Assembly (NCBI GenBank): GCA_903873485.1
Contig: CAIQOO010000222.1
Span: forward strand, 1 to 41,826
Reading direction: 5' to 3'
Source of the DNA: an uncultured beta proteobacterium
Lineage (GTDB): Bacteria > Pseudomonadota > Gammaproteobacteria > Burkholderiales > Burkholderiaceae_C
Length of the DNA stretch: 41,826 bases
The notes under the pieces are model-generated. The model had not been told where the DNA came from. It ran no database searches and was given only the letters and a program-made list of their open reading frames with translations. Within the stretch, counting starts at the first letter, position 1. Every line of letters begins with the position of its first letter. Shown in pieces: positions 17,058-24,198 of this stretch. Position numbers and translations under genes: made by a program.

Positions 17058-17537
17058 TCAGGTAACTGCAGCAGTAACGGGTACGATTGGCGCATCCTCC
17101 CAGGCATTGCCACTGGCGACGGTCAGGGCTTTGAACTGGCAGCTTGCGCTGACGATCTTGTTTGCACTGACCTCAATCTCGCCAGAGTCATAGCTGCAGT
17201 TGAGGTAGGTTCTGGAGCCGCCGTTGGTGGTGTGGGTATCGGTGATGACAATGTCGAACACGATGCCCTTCAGCGCATCTTCACCATCGGCCAGCGTCAC
17301 GCCAGCCTGCAGCAAAGAGCCGGTGTACAGCACCATCGAATTGACGGATAGCGCATACGATGACCGGGATGGGACATATTCCGTAACCTTGATGCCACCA
17401 ATGCCGACAGCGTGTTCAAGGCCATAGTTATGCGAGCAACGGATGGACTGAATCAAGCCAACATCCTGACCATTGACTTTGAGAACAATCTTGTTGCCGG
17501 TACGGACTTTCAGATTTTGCTTGGATGAGAGTGCCAT
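17058..17537 (-). CDS. Tail tube protein, first copy
   Basis: A 159-residue paralogue of the following gene, with an extra C-terminal tail (EDAPIVPVTAAVT) and insertions near the middle. It is the first gene after the sheath and is insulated from it by a terminator at 17583-17613. It is therefore likely driven by the signal in its own leader and expressed strongly, as a tube protein needs. Contractile-tail tube identity rests on order (sheath, tube, chaperones, tape measure), size and strand-rich sequence. No ribosome site precedes its ATG. Confidence 0.75.
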   Translation of the reverse strand: MALSSKQNLKVRTGNKIVLKVNGQDVGLIQSIRCSHNYGLEHAVGIGGIKVTEYVPSRSSYALSVNSMVLYTGSLLQAGVTLADGEDALKGIVFDIVITDTHTTNGGSRTYLNCSYDSGEIEVSANKIVSASCQFKALTVASGNAWEDAPIVPVTAAVT

Positions 17538-17574
17538 GACATGCTCTGGTAATTACGATGAAAACCAGTCTGTT
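17538..17574 (-). promoter_or_regulatory. Tube-gene leader with conserved hairpin (copy 1)
   Basis: A 37-base leader following the box. CTGG pairs with CCAG around a loop containing TTTTCATCGTAA, matching the hairpin potential of the second copy. Confidence 0.45.
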
Positions 17575-17582
17575 GTCACGAC
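17575..17582 (-). promoter_or_regulatory. GTCGTGAC box directly after a terminator
   Basis: The octamer begins one base after the T-run of the terminator at 17583-17613 and lies 37 bases before the first tube gene. Transcription from the sheath gene should stop here, so new RNA must start close to this box. Confidence 0.65.
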
Positions 17583-17613
17583 CAAAAAAAAGCCCGGATA
17601 GACCGGGCCTTTT
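17583..17613. terminator. Bidirectional Rho-independent terminator after sheath gene
   Basis: Stem GCCCGG / CCGGGC (17592-17608) with a loop of five bases, followed on the minus strand by a run of eight T and on the plus strand by TTTTT. It ends sheath transcription before the tube genes. Confidence 0.85.
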
Positions 17614-17630
17614 TGTCGGGCGGTGCTGGG

Positions 17631-19346
17631 TTAACCGACCAGCGTCTTGACGGAACCCGAGTAGGGCGATGCGTAGCAAACAATCGGGATGTAGTTGATT
17701 GGCAGCACAGGTGAAGCCTCAAACTCGATGCGCATGATGTCGCCGTCCTGCGTGATGCTCAGATTGCGGTACGCCGGATGACTTGCGTCACCTGCCAACA
17801 CACCAGGGCCACCCGGCTCCGGCACGGCCAGAGCAGCCAGTGCCGACTTGACCATCTCAACTGCAAGAGCCAGCGTGCCGGGGTTGTTTTTGGTACCGCG
17901 CAGAGATTCGACAGTTGCCCGGACCTTGCGCATCATGAAATCGCAGGCCATGCCGACTGACACCTCACGCCGGTTGTAGTTGTCGTTGATGAGCCAGGTC
18001 GAGATCGACTGGATCACCTTGTAGCCGTTCGGTGTGTCCTCAAGGCACAGTACACCACCCAGAATAAGCGGGTCTGTGTCCTTGGGGTTGATCAGCTTGC
18101 GCTCCAGGCCGCTGACCTTCAGGCTCTTGTTGGTCAATGGCGTGCCGGGGTTCAGGCCGGAGAAAGCAGCAGCGATCATCACCGCAGTGATGTAGGGCGG
18201 GAACAGCACCAATTTGTTCTTTTTGTTGTAGTTATACACACCAAGATGAACCAGCGATACCCGGTCGCTGTTAAGTGCCTTGGCAGCAGTAATCGCGTTG
18301 GCATCGGTGGCACCGACAGCCGTGCCGCAGATGCAGCGCCGCTCTTTACGCGCGATGTTCGACATATAGGCGACGTGGGCCTCGGCCATCGCATGAATGG
18401 CGGAGAGGTCGGTCAATGGCACCAGCCACTGAATGTCAACTTTTTGCAGTTCGGTCAATGCCGATTCCCACTCGGTGTTGGTGACAACGCCGCTGGTGCC
18501 GCCAGCCAAATAGGTGAAGTTGATAGGTGCCGGAACCTTGGTGGCTGCAGCAGGCCGGGTGGCATTGACCAGACCTTCAGCCAGGGAGTTGAACCAGTCA
18601 ATGGCCTCCTGCAGCGTACCGGTGGCAGTGTATGCAGCGGTTTTGATATCCTGTGCCGTCACGCCGTCAAGTGCATTCAGAGATGCCTTTTCACCGTTGC
18701 CGTCTTGCACCGTGGCCGTAATGTCGGCGATAGCACCCAAACGATCGACCAGCTCCTGCACCGTCGGGAAAGTTGCCAGATCAATGCTGGTGACTACCGA
18801 GTTGAGACTCAGAGACACCGCTGTGTTGCTGACGGTCAGCGTGCCAGCGCCGGTGCCAGCGTATTGCACGGAAAACGCATTGCGGTACAGGTCGTTGACC
18901 GTGTTGTACGAGGTGCCAAACTGTGTGGTCAGTTTCAGGCCGACATTGGTGCCAGCCTCGACCTTGACCTTGATCTGGTTGTCGATCAGGCCGTAGTTGG
19001 TAGATTTCAATTCAATCGAGTCAGCCGCAGCCGCATCTTTGAGCATCAACGTGGACTGTGTGGCCGGGTTGATGCGAACCACCGTGACAGTGGCCGGGCC
19101 ATTGCTCTCAGAGGACGCATTGAAAGCAGCCTCAACACCGCGCAGCAGATCGCCATCGCGCAGCACCGAAGCTGCCTCAGACACCGAACTGAACACCAGT
19201 GCCGTCATCGGCACGCCACCATCGGCACGGCCAACCAGGGCCAGACTGTTGCCATCAGAGGGACGGCGACCATACATTTTTGAGTCATCGACCACCGACA
19301 TGACAGCCGGTGAAATCCATTGGCGACCACTAAAGAATAAAGCCAT
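17631..19346 (-). CDS. Contractile tail sheath protein
   Basis: A 571-residue tail sheath protein. Family-like features are the start MALFFSGRQWISPAVMSVVDDS, the ALVGRADGGVP segment (about 37-47), and the C-terminal domain from about 400 with LNPGTPLTNKSLKVSGLERKL, NGYKVIQSISTW and NRREVSVGMACDFM, matching the conserved sheath C-terminal core that forms the mesh. The middle (about 130-330) is a variable outer domain. Length is usual. A strong AAGGAGCG ribosome site precedes ATG. Next in order come the terminator and the tube genes. Confidence 0.9.
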   Translation of the reverse strand: MALFFSGRQWISPAVMSVVDDSKMYGRRPSDGNSLALVGRADGGVPMTALVFSSVSEAASVLRDGDLLRGVEAAFNASSESNGPATVTVVRINPATQSTLMLKDAAAADSIELKSTNYGLIDNQIKVKVEAGTNVGLKLTTQFGTSYNTVNDLYRNAFSVQYAGTGAGTLTVSNTAVSLSLNSVVTSIDLATFPTVQELVDRLGAIADITATVQDGNGEKASLNALDGVTAQDIKTAAYTATGTLQEAIDWFNSLAEGLVNATRPAAATKVPAPINFTYLAGGTSGVVTNTEWESALTELQKVDIQWLVPLTDLSAIHAMAEAHVAYMSNIARKERRCICGTAVGATDANAITAAKALNSDRVSLVHLGVYNYNKKNKLVLFPPYITAVMIAAAFSGLNPGTPLTNKSLKVSGLERKLINPKDTDPLILGGVLCLEDTPNGYKVIQSISTWLINDNYNRREVSVGMACDFMMRKVRATVESLRGTKNNPGTLALAVEMVKSALAALAVPEPGGPGVLAGDASHPAYRNLSITQDGDIMRIEFEASPVLPINYIPIVCYASPYSGSVKTLVG

Positions 19347-19357
19347 TTTTTCGCTCC

Positions 19358-19603
19358 TTATGCGGGTTGATTGACGAAGGCATCAAACGCTGCCTTGTAG
19401 TCGGCATCGCTGCCGGTGGTTTGCTTTTCAGCCAGTTGCCAGTGATGGAAACCACCGATCATTTCAGGACTGACCTTTTCAGCCGACAGGCGCGTGCAGA
19501 ATTCATCGAGCGACAGGCGGAAGTTGTCCTCCTGTTTCACTGGTGCATCGACCAACATCGACTTCTTTGTGGACACCGTAGTGCCGCTGGTTTCATTGCT
19601 CAT
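19358..19603 (-). CDS. Small conserved-type phage protein before sheath
   Basis: An 81-residue protein of unknown role. A disordered Ser/Thr-rich start is followed by a helical part (RLSLDEFCTRLSAEKVSPEMIGGFHHW, read in parts) and YKAAFDAFVNQPA. Sequences with a DEFC.RLS...ELIG-like pattern are common near capsid and tail genes of phages, but I know no function. ATG at 19603 is chosen because AAGGG lies just upstream; a further ATG at 19618 is also open. It is spaced 11 bases before the sheath gene. Confidence 0.65.
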   Translation of the reverse strand: MSNETSGTTVSTKKSMLVDAPVKQEDNFRLSLDEFCTRLSAEKVSPEMIGGFHHWQLAEKQTTGSDADYKAAFDAFVNQPA

Positions 19604-19627
19604 TTCAAGACCCTTCATAACTAAAAA

Positions 19628-20524
19628 TCAATTGCACATGCGGTTGCTGCTGCCAGACCATGCGGTAACTTCAACACCGCCGACCACCACACTGGAGCCT
19701 GCTGGCCGCTGCAGCAAGACATCGGTGATCAAGCTGTATTCATCCGTGACGGCAACCGCCACCGTGCAGCCCAAACGGAATATGGTTTGATAGACAGGCA
19801 CGTTCATCGACTGCATGTCCTCCATATCCTGTACCGAATTAACCTCCAGCATTTGCAAACCAAGATCGTCAAACACCGATAAATTCGCCGCCAGCGCCGC
19901 CTCCAGGCCACGCCGTAAACTGTTTCTCTCTGCTGCATTGAGGCTCCAAGCCGTCACATCGAGCGACACCGCCGATAGCCAGCCTTGAGAGTCAATGCAC
20001 GCATCACCAACAAAATCATTCTGGGCAATCAAGTCACCCATGCCACGGATGGATGACGAGCCACCACTGAATAAGACTGTCACGACCGGAAGCTCAGACC
20101 CTTGCGAGTAAAACGGTATTGATGTGACAGCGATGGAGGATTTGCTGATGGCGAGCTTGCCGCGCAGAATCATCGAATTGAGGGTGGTATCGAGCCGGTC
20201 TCGGATGATCTCTTGAGCGTCAACACTCAGGTCATCGAAGGTCGCGTTGGGCACCACGTCATGGATAGCCACCAGGGAGGACAACCCGCCATTGATGTAG
20301 CCGTACAGCGCGTAGTAGTAAGTCACGCCGTTAACCAGCATCCGGGCATCCGTGATGTTGCGGTCCGGCCCCTCATAGACCAGGAAGGCCGCTGGGTCAT
20401 TGGGGCCAGCGAATTCAACCGACTCCTTGCGCAACACGCGCCAGGTCTGCTCGCCGTGCGTCTGCTCGACAATGATGCGTACCGCATTGCCGCATCCGAC
20501 TGGCTGAATCAAGTTGAACTTCAT
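19628..20524 (-). CDS. Neck/tail-terminator candidate with Fn3-like start
   Basis: A 298-residue protein. Residues about 1-95 look like a fibronectin-III-type domain (WRVLRKESVEF, VNGVTYYYALYGYINGGLSS). The rest (about 100-298) has helix-strand order like a tail terminator or neck protein, with DLSVDAQEIIRDRLDTTLNSM and a strand-rich end. Position before sheath fits a neck, tail completion or terminator role; this is inference. ATG at 20524 is preferred over the open extension to 20581, which would overlap the divergent restriction gene. There is no clear ribosome site; a GTCGTGAC box is 15 bases upstream. Confidence 0.55.
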   Translation of the reverse strand: MKFNLIQPVGCGNAVRIIVEQTHGEQTWRVLRKESVEFAGPNDPAAFLVYEGPDRNITDARMLVNGVTYYYALYGYINGGLSSLVAIHDVVPNATFDDLSVDAQEIIRDRLDTTLNSMILRGKLAISKSSIAVTSIPFYSQGSELPVVTVLFSGGSSSIRGMGDLIAQNDFVGDACIDSQGWLSAVSLDVTAWSLNAAERNSLRRGLEAALAANLSVFDDLGLQMLEVNSVQDMEDMQSMNVPVYQTIFRLGCTVAVAVTDEYSLITDVLLQRPAGSSVVVGGVEVTAWSGSSNRMCN

Positions 20525-20539
20525 GGCCCACAGAATGCT

Positions 20540-20547
20540 GTCACGAC
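20540..20547 (-). promoter_or_regulatory. GTCGTGAC box in the divergent region
   Basis: The octamer ends 15 bases before ATG 20524 in the only 50-base gap separating the tail operon from the plus-strand restriction gene. ACAG-CATT-CTGT can fold right after it. Between it and 20575 lies CGGG..CCCG, a small inverted repeat that could be an operator for the divergent gene. Confidence 0.55.
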
Positions 20548-20574
20548 TGAAAACCACTCGGGTAACATGCCCGC

Positions 20575-23481
20575 ATGGCACAACTGCACTCTCACCGCGA
20601 AGAATCCGTTAATACGGCCCTGGCTATGCTACTGACACGCCACGGCGTGATTGCCCAAGCCGAATCCATCCATCAGTCAGGCAAACAGCGCCCGGATGTG
20701 ATGTTCACAATGGGCGGTGTACGGGTCATCATCGAAGGCAAATATGAAACGGTTGCCAGCGCCGAAACCGTGGTGCTGGGCGATGCACAGCGGCGCGTTG
20801 CCAGCGGCATCTGTCATATTGCCGTGGCATTGGTTTATGCCGATACGCTGCGCATCACGCCGACCGGCGATCTGGAAAAAGTGCTGACCGCCTGCCCGCT
20901 GCGCTTTGTGGTGATTTCAGAGGCCGGCCAGACCGAATGGACACAGGCCACGCCCGCCGGTTTGCTGGCCAGTTTGCGCCGGGTACATCAGTCGCTGCTT
21001 GATGATGATCTGGTGGCCCGTGCCGCGCAGGGCTTGTCGGAACGTATCGAAGTGATTGCCGCTTTGTGGGAAGGGCAAACCGCCACCTGCGACAAGCTCT
21101 CGGGGTTGCTGGGGATGCCGCCCCAACGCGGCGAACTGCCCGATGAGCGGGATGCCCGGCGCGTCACGGCCAGCAAGGTCGCCGCCCTGGTGCTGGCCAA
21201 TGCCATGATTTTTCAGGAACAACTGGCCGGCACAGGCGGTGATAGCCGGGTTGAAACGCTGGCCACTTATGACCACGAACCCGACCCGCTGTCCAAGATC
21301 AAGGCGCACTGGTACTGGATTTGGACAAAAATCAACTATGTGCCGATTTTTCAGATTGGCGAGGCCGTGATCGCCGAGCTACCGCTGAGCCAGGGGTCGA
21401 TCTCGTCGATTCGCCACTTGATCAAAGAAGCCAAGTCCATCTGTGCCAACCAGTCGTCCCTGCGCCATGACCTGATGGGGCGCATTTACCACTGGCTGCT
21501 GCACCATGCCAAGTACCTTGGGACGTACTACACATCCACCTCAGCGGCCACCTTGCTGCTGAAAATGACGTTTGCGCAGAAGTGGCCGACTGATTTTGGG
21601 TCAGTCAAGCAACTGGCAGGGTTCACCGTGGCGGATTTGGCCTGTGGCACGGGCACACTGTTGATGTCTGCCGTGCAGGCGCTGACCGATCAGTTTGTGG
21701 TGTCACGCGTCAGTTCCGGGCGCACGATTGAATACACCGACATGCAGGGTTTGCATAAAACCCTGATGGAAAACGTGCTGCATGGGTTTGACGTGCTGCC
21801 CACTGCCGTGCATTTGACCGCCTCCACGCTGGGGATGCTGGCCCCAAGCGTGACCTACAGCCGCATGAATTTGTTTGTGATGCCGATGGGGGTTGAGGGT
21901 AAAACGCTGCGCCTGGGCAGTCTGGACTTTATCGACCGCAAGCGGGTTTCAACCCAGATGACGCTTGACCACAGCCAGATGCAGGTCAAACAGACCGATA
22001 CCGCCGCCACACATTACACCGAGGCCGAGGTGCCGCTCATTGATTTGTGCGTGATGAACCCGCCGTTTGTGCGCTCGGTCGGCGGCAATTTGCTGTTTGG
22101 CAGTCTGCCCGATGACGAACGCGCCAAGCTGCAAACCGAACTCAAAACCCGCGTCAAGGGTTTGCAGGCCAGCATTACCGCCGGTTTGGGCAGCGTGTTT
22201 GTTGCCGTGGCTGACAAACATCTGCGTGTGAGCGGACGACTGGCGTTTATTTTGCCAATAGCACTGGCGACCGGTGAATCCTGGGGACAAACCCGCAAGC
22301 TGCTGGCAGATGGTTACCACGTCGAGGTGGTGATGGTCAGCCACGATGCAGATCGGCCCAATTTCTCGGAAAACACCGCCCTGTCAGAGATTATGTTCAT
22401 TGCCCGCAAGCTCAAAAAGAACGAACCTGCCGGCCAGACTGTTTATATCAACCTGTGGGTCAATCCGACCGCCATTTACGAGGCAATGGAACTGGCCGAA
22501 CATGTGCGTCAATGCACACCGGCCCAGTTGGAAGGCACGACGACTGCCAGCATCAAAACGCTGTCCGGGCGCAAATTCGCCGAAGTAGTGGCACTGGCTC
22601 CCACAGCGGGCGAGGCGCAATGGACGGGAGTGCAGTTTGCGCAGGTTATGGTGCTGCGCACGGCGGTGCTGATGGGGCAGGGCCAGATCATGGTGCCAGG
22701 CAAGGAGGCTGTTGCTGTTGCACTGTGTGCACTGGGTGAGTTGGGGCAGTTGGGGCCAGACCGGCGTGATATTCACGATGCTTTTGAAGCCAACACCGAC
22801 AACTTTTCACCTTATCAGGGGTTTTGGAATAACGATTCAAAAACGGTGACAGCCATCAAACAAGTCAGCAATGTTTTTCTGGCGGTGCGTTACGAAGCAG
22901 CTTCTGGGCGCAAGTTGAAAAACTCGGCCAAAGTTGCTGCCAAGGCCGGGCGCATCCTCTTGGTAGAACGTGTCAGAACCAACACGCACCGATTGCTCGC
23001 TATCTGTTTTGAGGAAGATGTATTGGGCAATACTTGGTGGGCGCTGAAAACCCAACTTGACTTCAAACATGAAAAAGCCCTGCTGCTGTGGCTCAACAGT
23101 ACGCCCGCACTGCTGCTGCTGCTGTCAAGGCGCGTCATTACACAAGGGGCGTGGATGCAAATCAAGAAACCCCAATGGCAAGCCATGCCGGTGCTGGACG
23201 TTCGCGCCTTGCCGGACGTTGCCCTTGACCAGCTCGCCGCCGCCTATGATGCGCTGTGCAGCAAGGAACTGCTGGCCCTTGCCAAACTGGCCAAAGACCC
23301 GACCCGCGCCGCCATTGACGCGGCCTTGTCGGCGGCGCTGGGCTTGCCTGATTTGCAGCCATTGCGCCAGTTGCTGGCCCGCGAGCCTGGGCTGACCGGC
23401 ATTAGCCTGTCGCCCAAACCGGGCCAGCCCGCCCTGTTTGCCGCGCCAGAACCGGCATCAGCGCAATTGAGTCTGCTTTGA
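20575..23481 (+). CDS. Restriction-modification fusion: nuclease plus N6-adenine methyltransferase
   Basis: A 968-residue single-chain enzyme resembling type IIG/Eco57I-like systems. Residues 1-60 hold a PD-(D/E)xK-type nuclease motif: P40-D41 followed by E54-G55-K56. Residues about 315-335 have LGTYYTSTSAATLLL (methyltransferase motif X-like), about 350-365 ADLACGTGTLL (motif I, SAM binding), and NPPF at about 495 (motif IV, amino-methyltransferase catalytic). The C-terminal third (about 700-930) should recognise the target sequence. It is the only large gene on the plus strand, placed between head and tail genes, and ends in a bidirectional terminator. No separate specificity subunit or cognate gene is seen. 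It may exclude competing phages or modify own DNA; actual cutting activity is untested. Confidence 0.85.
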   Translation: MAQLHSHREESVNTALAMLLTRHGVIAQAESIHQSGKQRPDVMFTMGGVRVIIEGKYETVASAETVVLGDAQRRVASGICHIAVALVYADTLRITPTGDLEKVLTACPLRFVVISEAGQTEWTQATPAGLLASLRRVHQSLLDDDLVARAAQGLSERIEVIAALWEGQTATCDKLSGLLGMPPQRGELPDERDARRVTASKVAALVLANAMIFQEQLAGTGGDSRVETLATYDHEPDPLSKIKAHWYWIWTKINYVPIFQIGEAVIAELPLSQGSISSIRHLIKEAKSICANQSSLRHDLMGRIYHWLLHHAKYLGTYYTSTSAATLLLKMTFAQKWPTDFGSVKQLAGFTVADLACGTGTLLMSAVQALTDQFVVSRVSSGRTIEYTDMQGLHKTLMENVLHGFDVLPTAVHLTASTLGMLAPSVTYSRMNLFVMPMGVEGKTLRLGSLDFIDRKRVSTQMTLDHSQMQVKQTDTAATHYTEAEVPLIDLCVMNPPFVRSVGGNLLFGSLPDDERAKLQTELKTRVKGLQASITAGLGSVFVAVADKHLRVSGRLAFILPIALATGESWGQTRKLLADGYHVEVVMVSHDADRPNFSENTALSEIMFIARKLKKNEPAGQTVYINLWVNPTAIYEAMELAEHVRQCTPAQLEGTTTASIKTLSGRKFAEVVALAPTAGEAQWTGVQFAQVMVLRTAVLMGQGQIMVPGKEAVAVALCALGELGQLGPDRRDIHDAFEANTDNFSPYQGFWNNDSKTVTAIKQVSNVFLAVRYEAASGRKLKNSAKVAAKAGRILLVERVRTNTHRLLAICFEEDVLGNTWWALKTQLDFKHEKALLLWLNSTPALLLLLSRRVITQGAWMQIKKPQWQAMPVLDVRALPDVALDQLAAAYDALCSKELLALAKLAKDPTRAAIDAALSAALGLPDLQPLRQLLAREPGLTGISLSPKPGQPALFAAPEPASAQLSLL

Positions 23482-23543
23482 TTTGCTGCATTTAATGTAG
23501 CTGCCTGCGCAATAAGGACGGGGGCTGCAGGCTGATTTGGCAT

Positions 23544-23570
23544 AAAAAAACCCGCGCAGTGGCGGGCTTT
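23544..23570. terminator. Bidirectional terminator between head genes and restriction gene
   Basis: Stem CCCGC / GCGGG (23551-23566) flanked by seven A on the left (a T-run in the minus direction) and CTTT on the right. It separates the convergent head operon and the restriction gene. The rest of the 107-base gap holds no gene. Confidence 0.8.
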
Positions 23571-23588
23571 CACGTTTTCATGAGTTGA

Positions 23589-23987
23589 TCAGGACGATGC
23601 CATCAGCGCCGCAGCTTTGAGCGACAACAGAATGTCGTTGACCTTGGATTCAAGGGCATCCAAACGAGCCTCCACTTGGGTGCGCAGCGTTTCACTATCG
23701 GCGTTATCCGCCTTCAAGTCCAGCGCCGTCTTAACCAATGCCGTAGCCGCATCGATGGCCGTGTTAACTTGCGTTGCCGTTGGTGCTGATGCGCCAGCAG
23801 TGGCCGCACCAGCAAATGTGGTTGCCGAAACAACCAGTGGTGTCAAGTTTGTCGTCGTACCAAACGCCGTCACGACAGCAGCCGGGCCACTGCCCTGCGC
23901 GTCGATCGCCGCCACAAGCTCGTCGGCAATGGCTTTACTCGTTACCGCAACAGCGAGTCGCGCTTTGGCTTTTACGCTAATTGTCAT
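23589..23987 (-). CDS. Possible head fibre/decoration protein
   Basis: A 132-residue protein. The start MTISVKAKARLAVAVTSKAIADELVAAID resembles the capsid-binding start of phage head fibre or decoration proteins. A Thr/Ala-rich middle and a C-terminal heptad coiled coil (LRTQVEARLDALESKVNDILLSLKAA) suggest a trimeric fibre. Its location two genes after the major capsid gene supports this. Strong AAAGGAGA ribosome site; its first 11 bases overlap the preceding gene. An in-gene GTCGTGAC occurs at 23869-23876. Function is inference. Confidence 0.5.
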   Translation of the reverse strand: MTISVKAKARLAVAVTSKAIADELVAAIDAQGSGPAAVVTAFGTTTNLTPLVVSATTFAGAATAGASAPTATQVNTAIDAATALVKTALDLKADNADSETLRTQVEARLDALESKVNDILLSLKAAALMASS

Positions 23988-24195
23988 TTTCAGTCTCCTT
24001 TATCGACTTCTTGCCCTTGTGGATAGGTTCCTTGGGGGCTTCATCTTCAACCGTGTAGCCTTCAAAATCGAGGAAAGCAGCAGCAGCTTTAGGGCTTACG
24101 CCCGTGGCCACCACACTGCCATCGTCCTGACGTTTGAACTCGATGCCATTGATGCACTCGCTGGCGTTGGGTCTGGTGCAGGTTACTTTTGCCAT
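23977..24195 (-). CDS. Small head-module protein
   Basis: A 72-residue protein directly after the major capsid gene, with a gap of 3 bases from its stop, and overlapping the next gene. It begins MAKVTCTRPNASECINGIEFKRQDDGSV; 'xNGIxF' followed by a loop-and-helix ending in FL.xxGYxVED is common in small phage proteins encoded beside capsid genes, but no role is firmly known. The last 20 residues are charged (KGKKSIKETEND). It has no clear ribosome site and is probably translated by coupling. Confidence 0.6.
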   Translation of the reverse strand: MAKVTCTRPNASECINGIEFKRQDDGSVVATGVSPKAAAAFLDFEGYTVEDEAPKEPIHKGKKSIKETENDN

Positions 24196-24198
24196 TTT

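Noticed and set aside
20079..20086. Exact box inside the neck-protein gene
   Set aside because: No start codon at the usual spacing and no gene start nearby; probably chance or a weak site.
23869..23876. Exact box inside the head-fibre-like gene
   Set aside because: No suitable start codon or downstream minus-strand gene start within reach.
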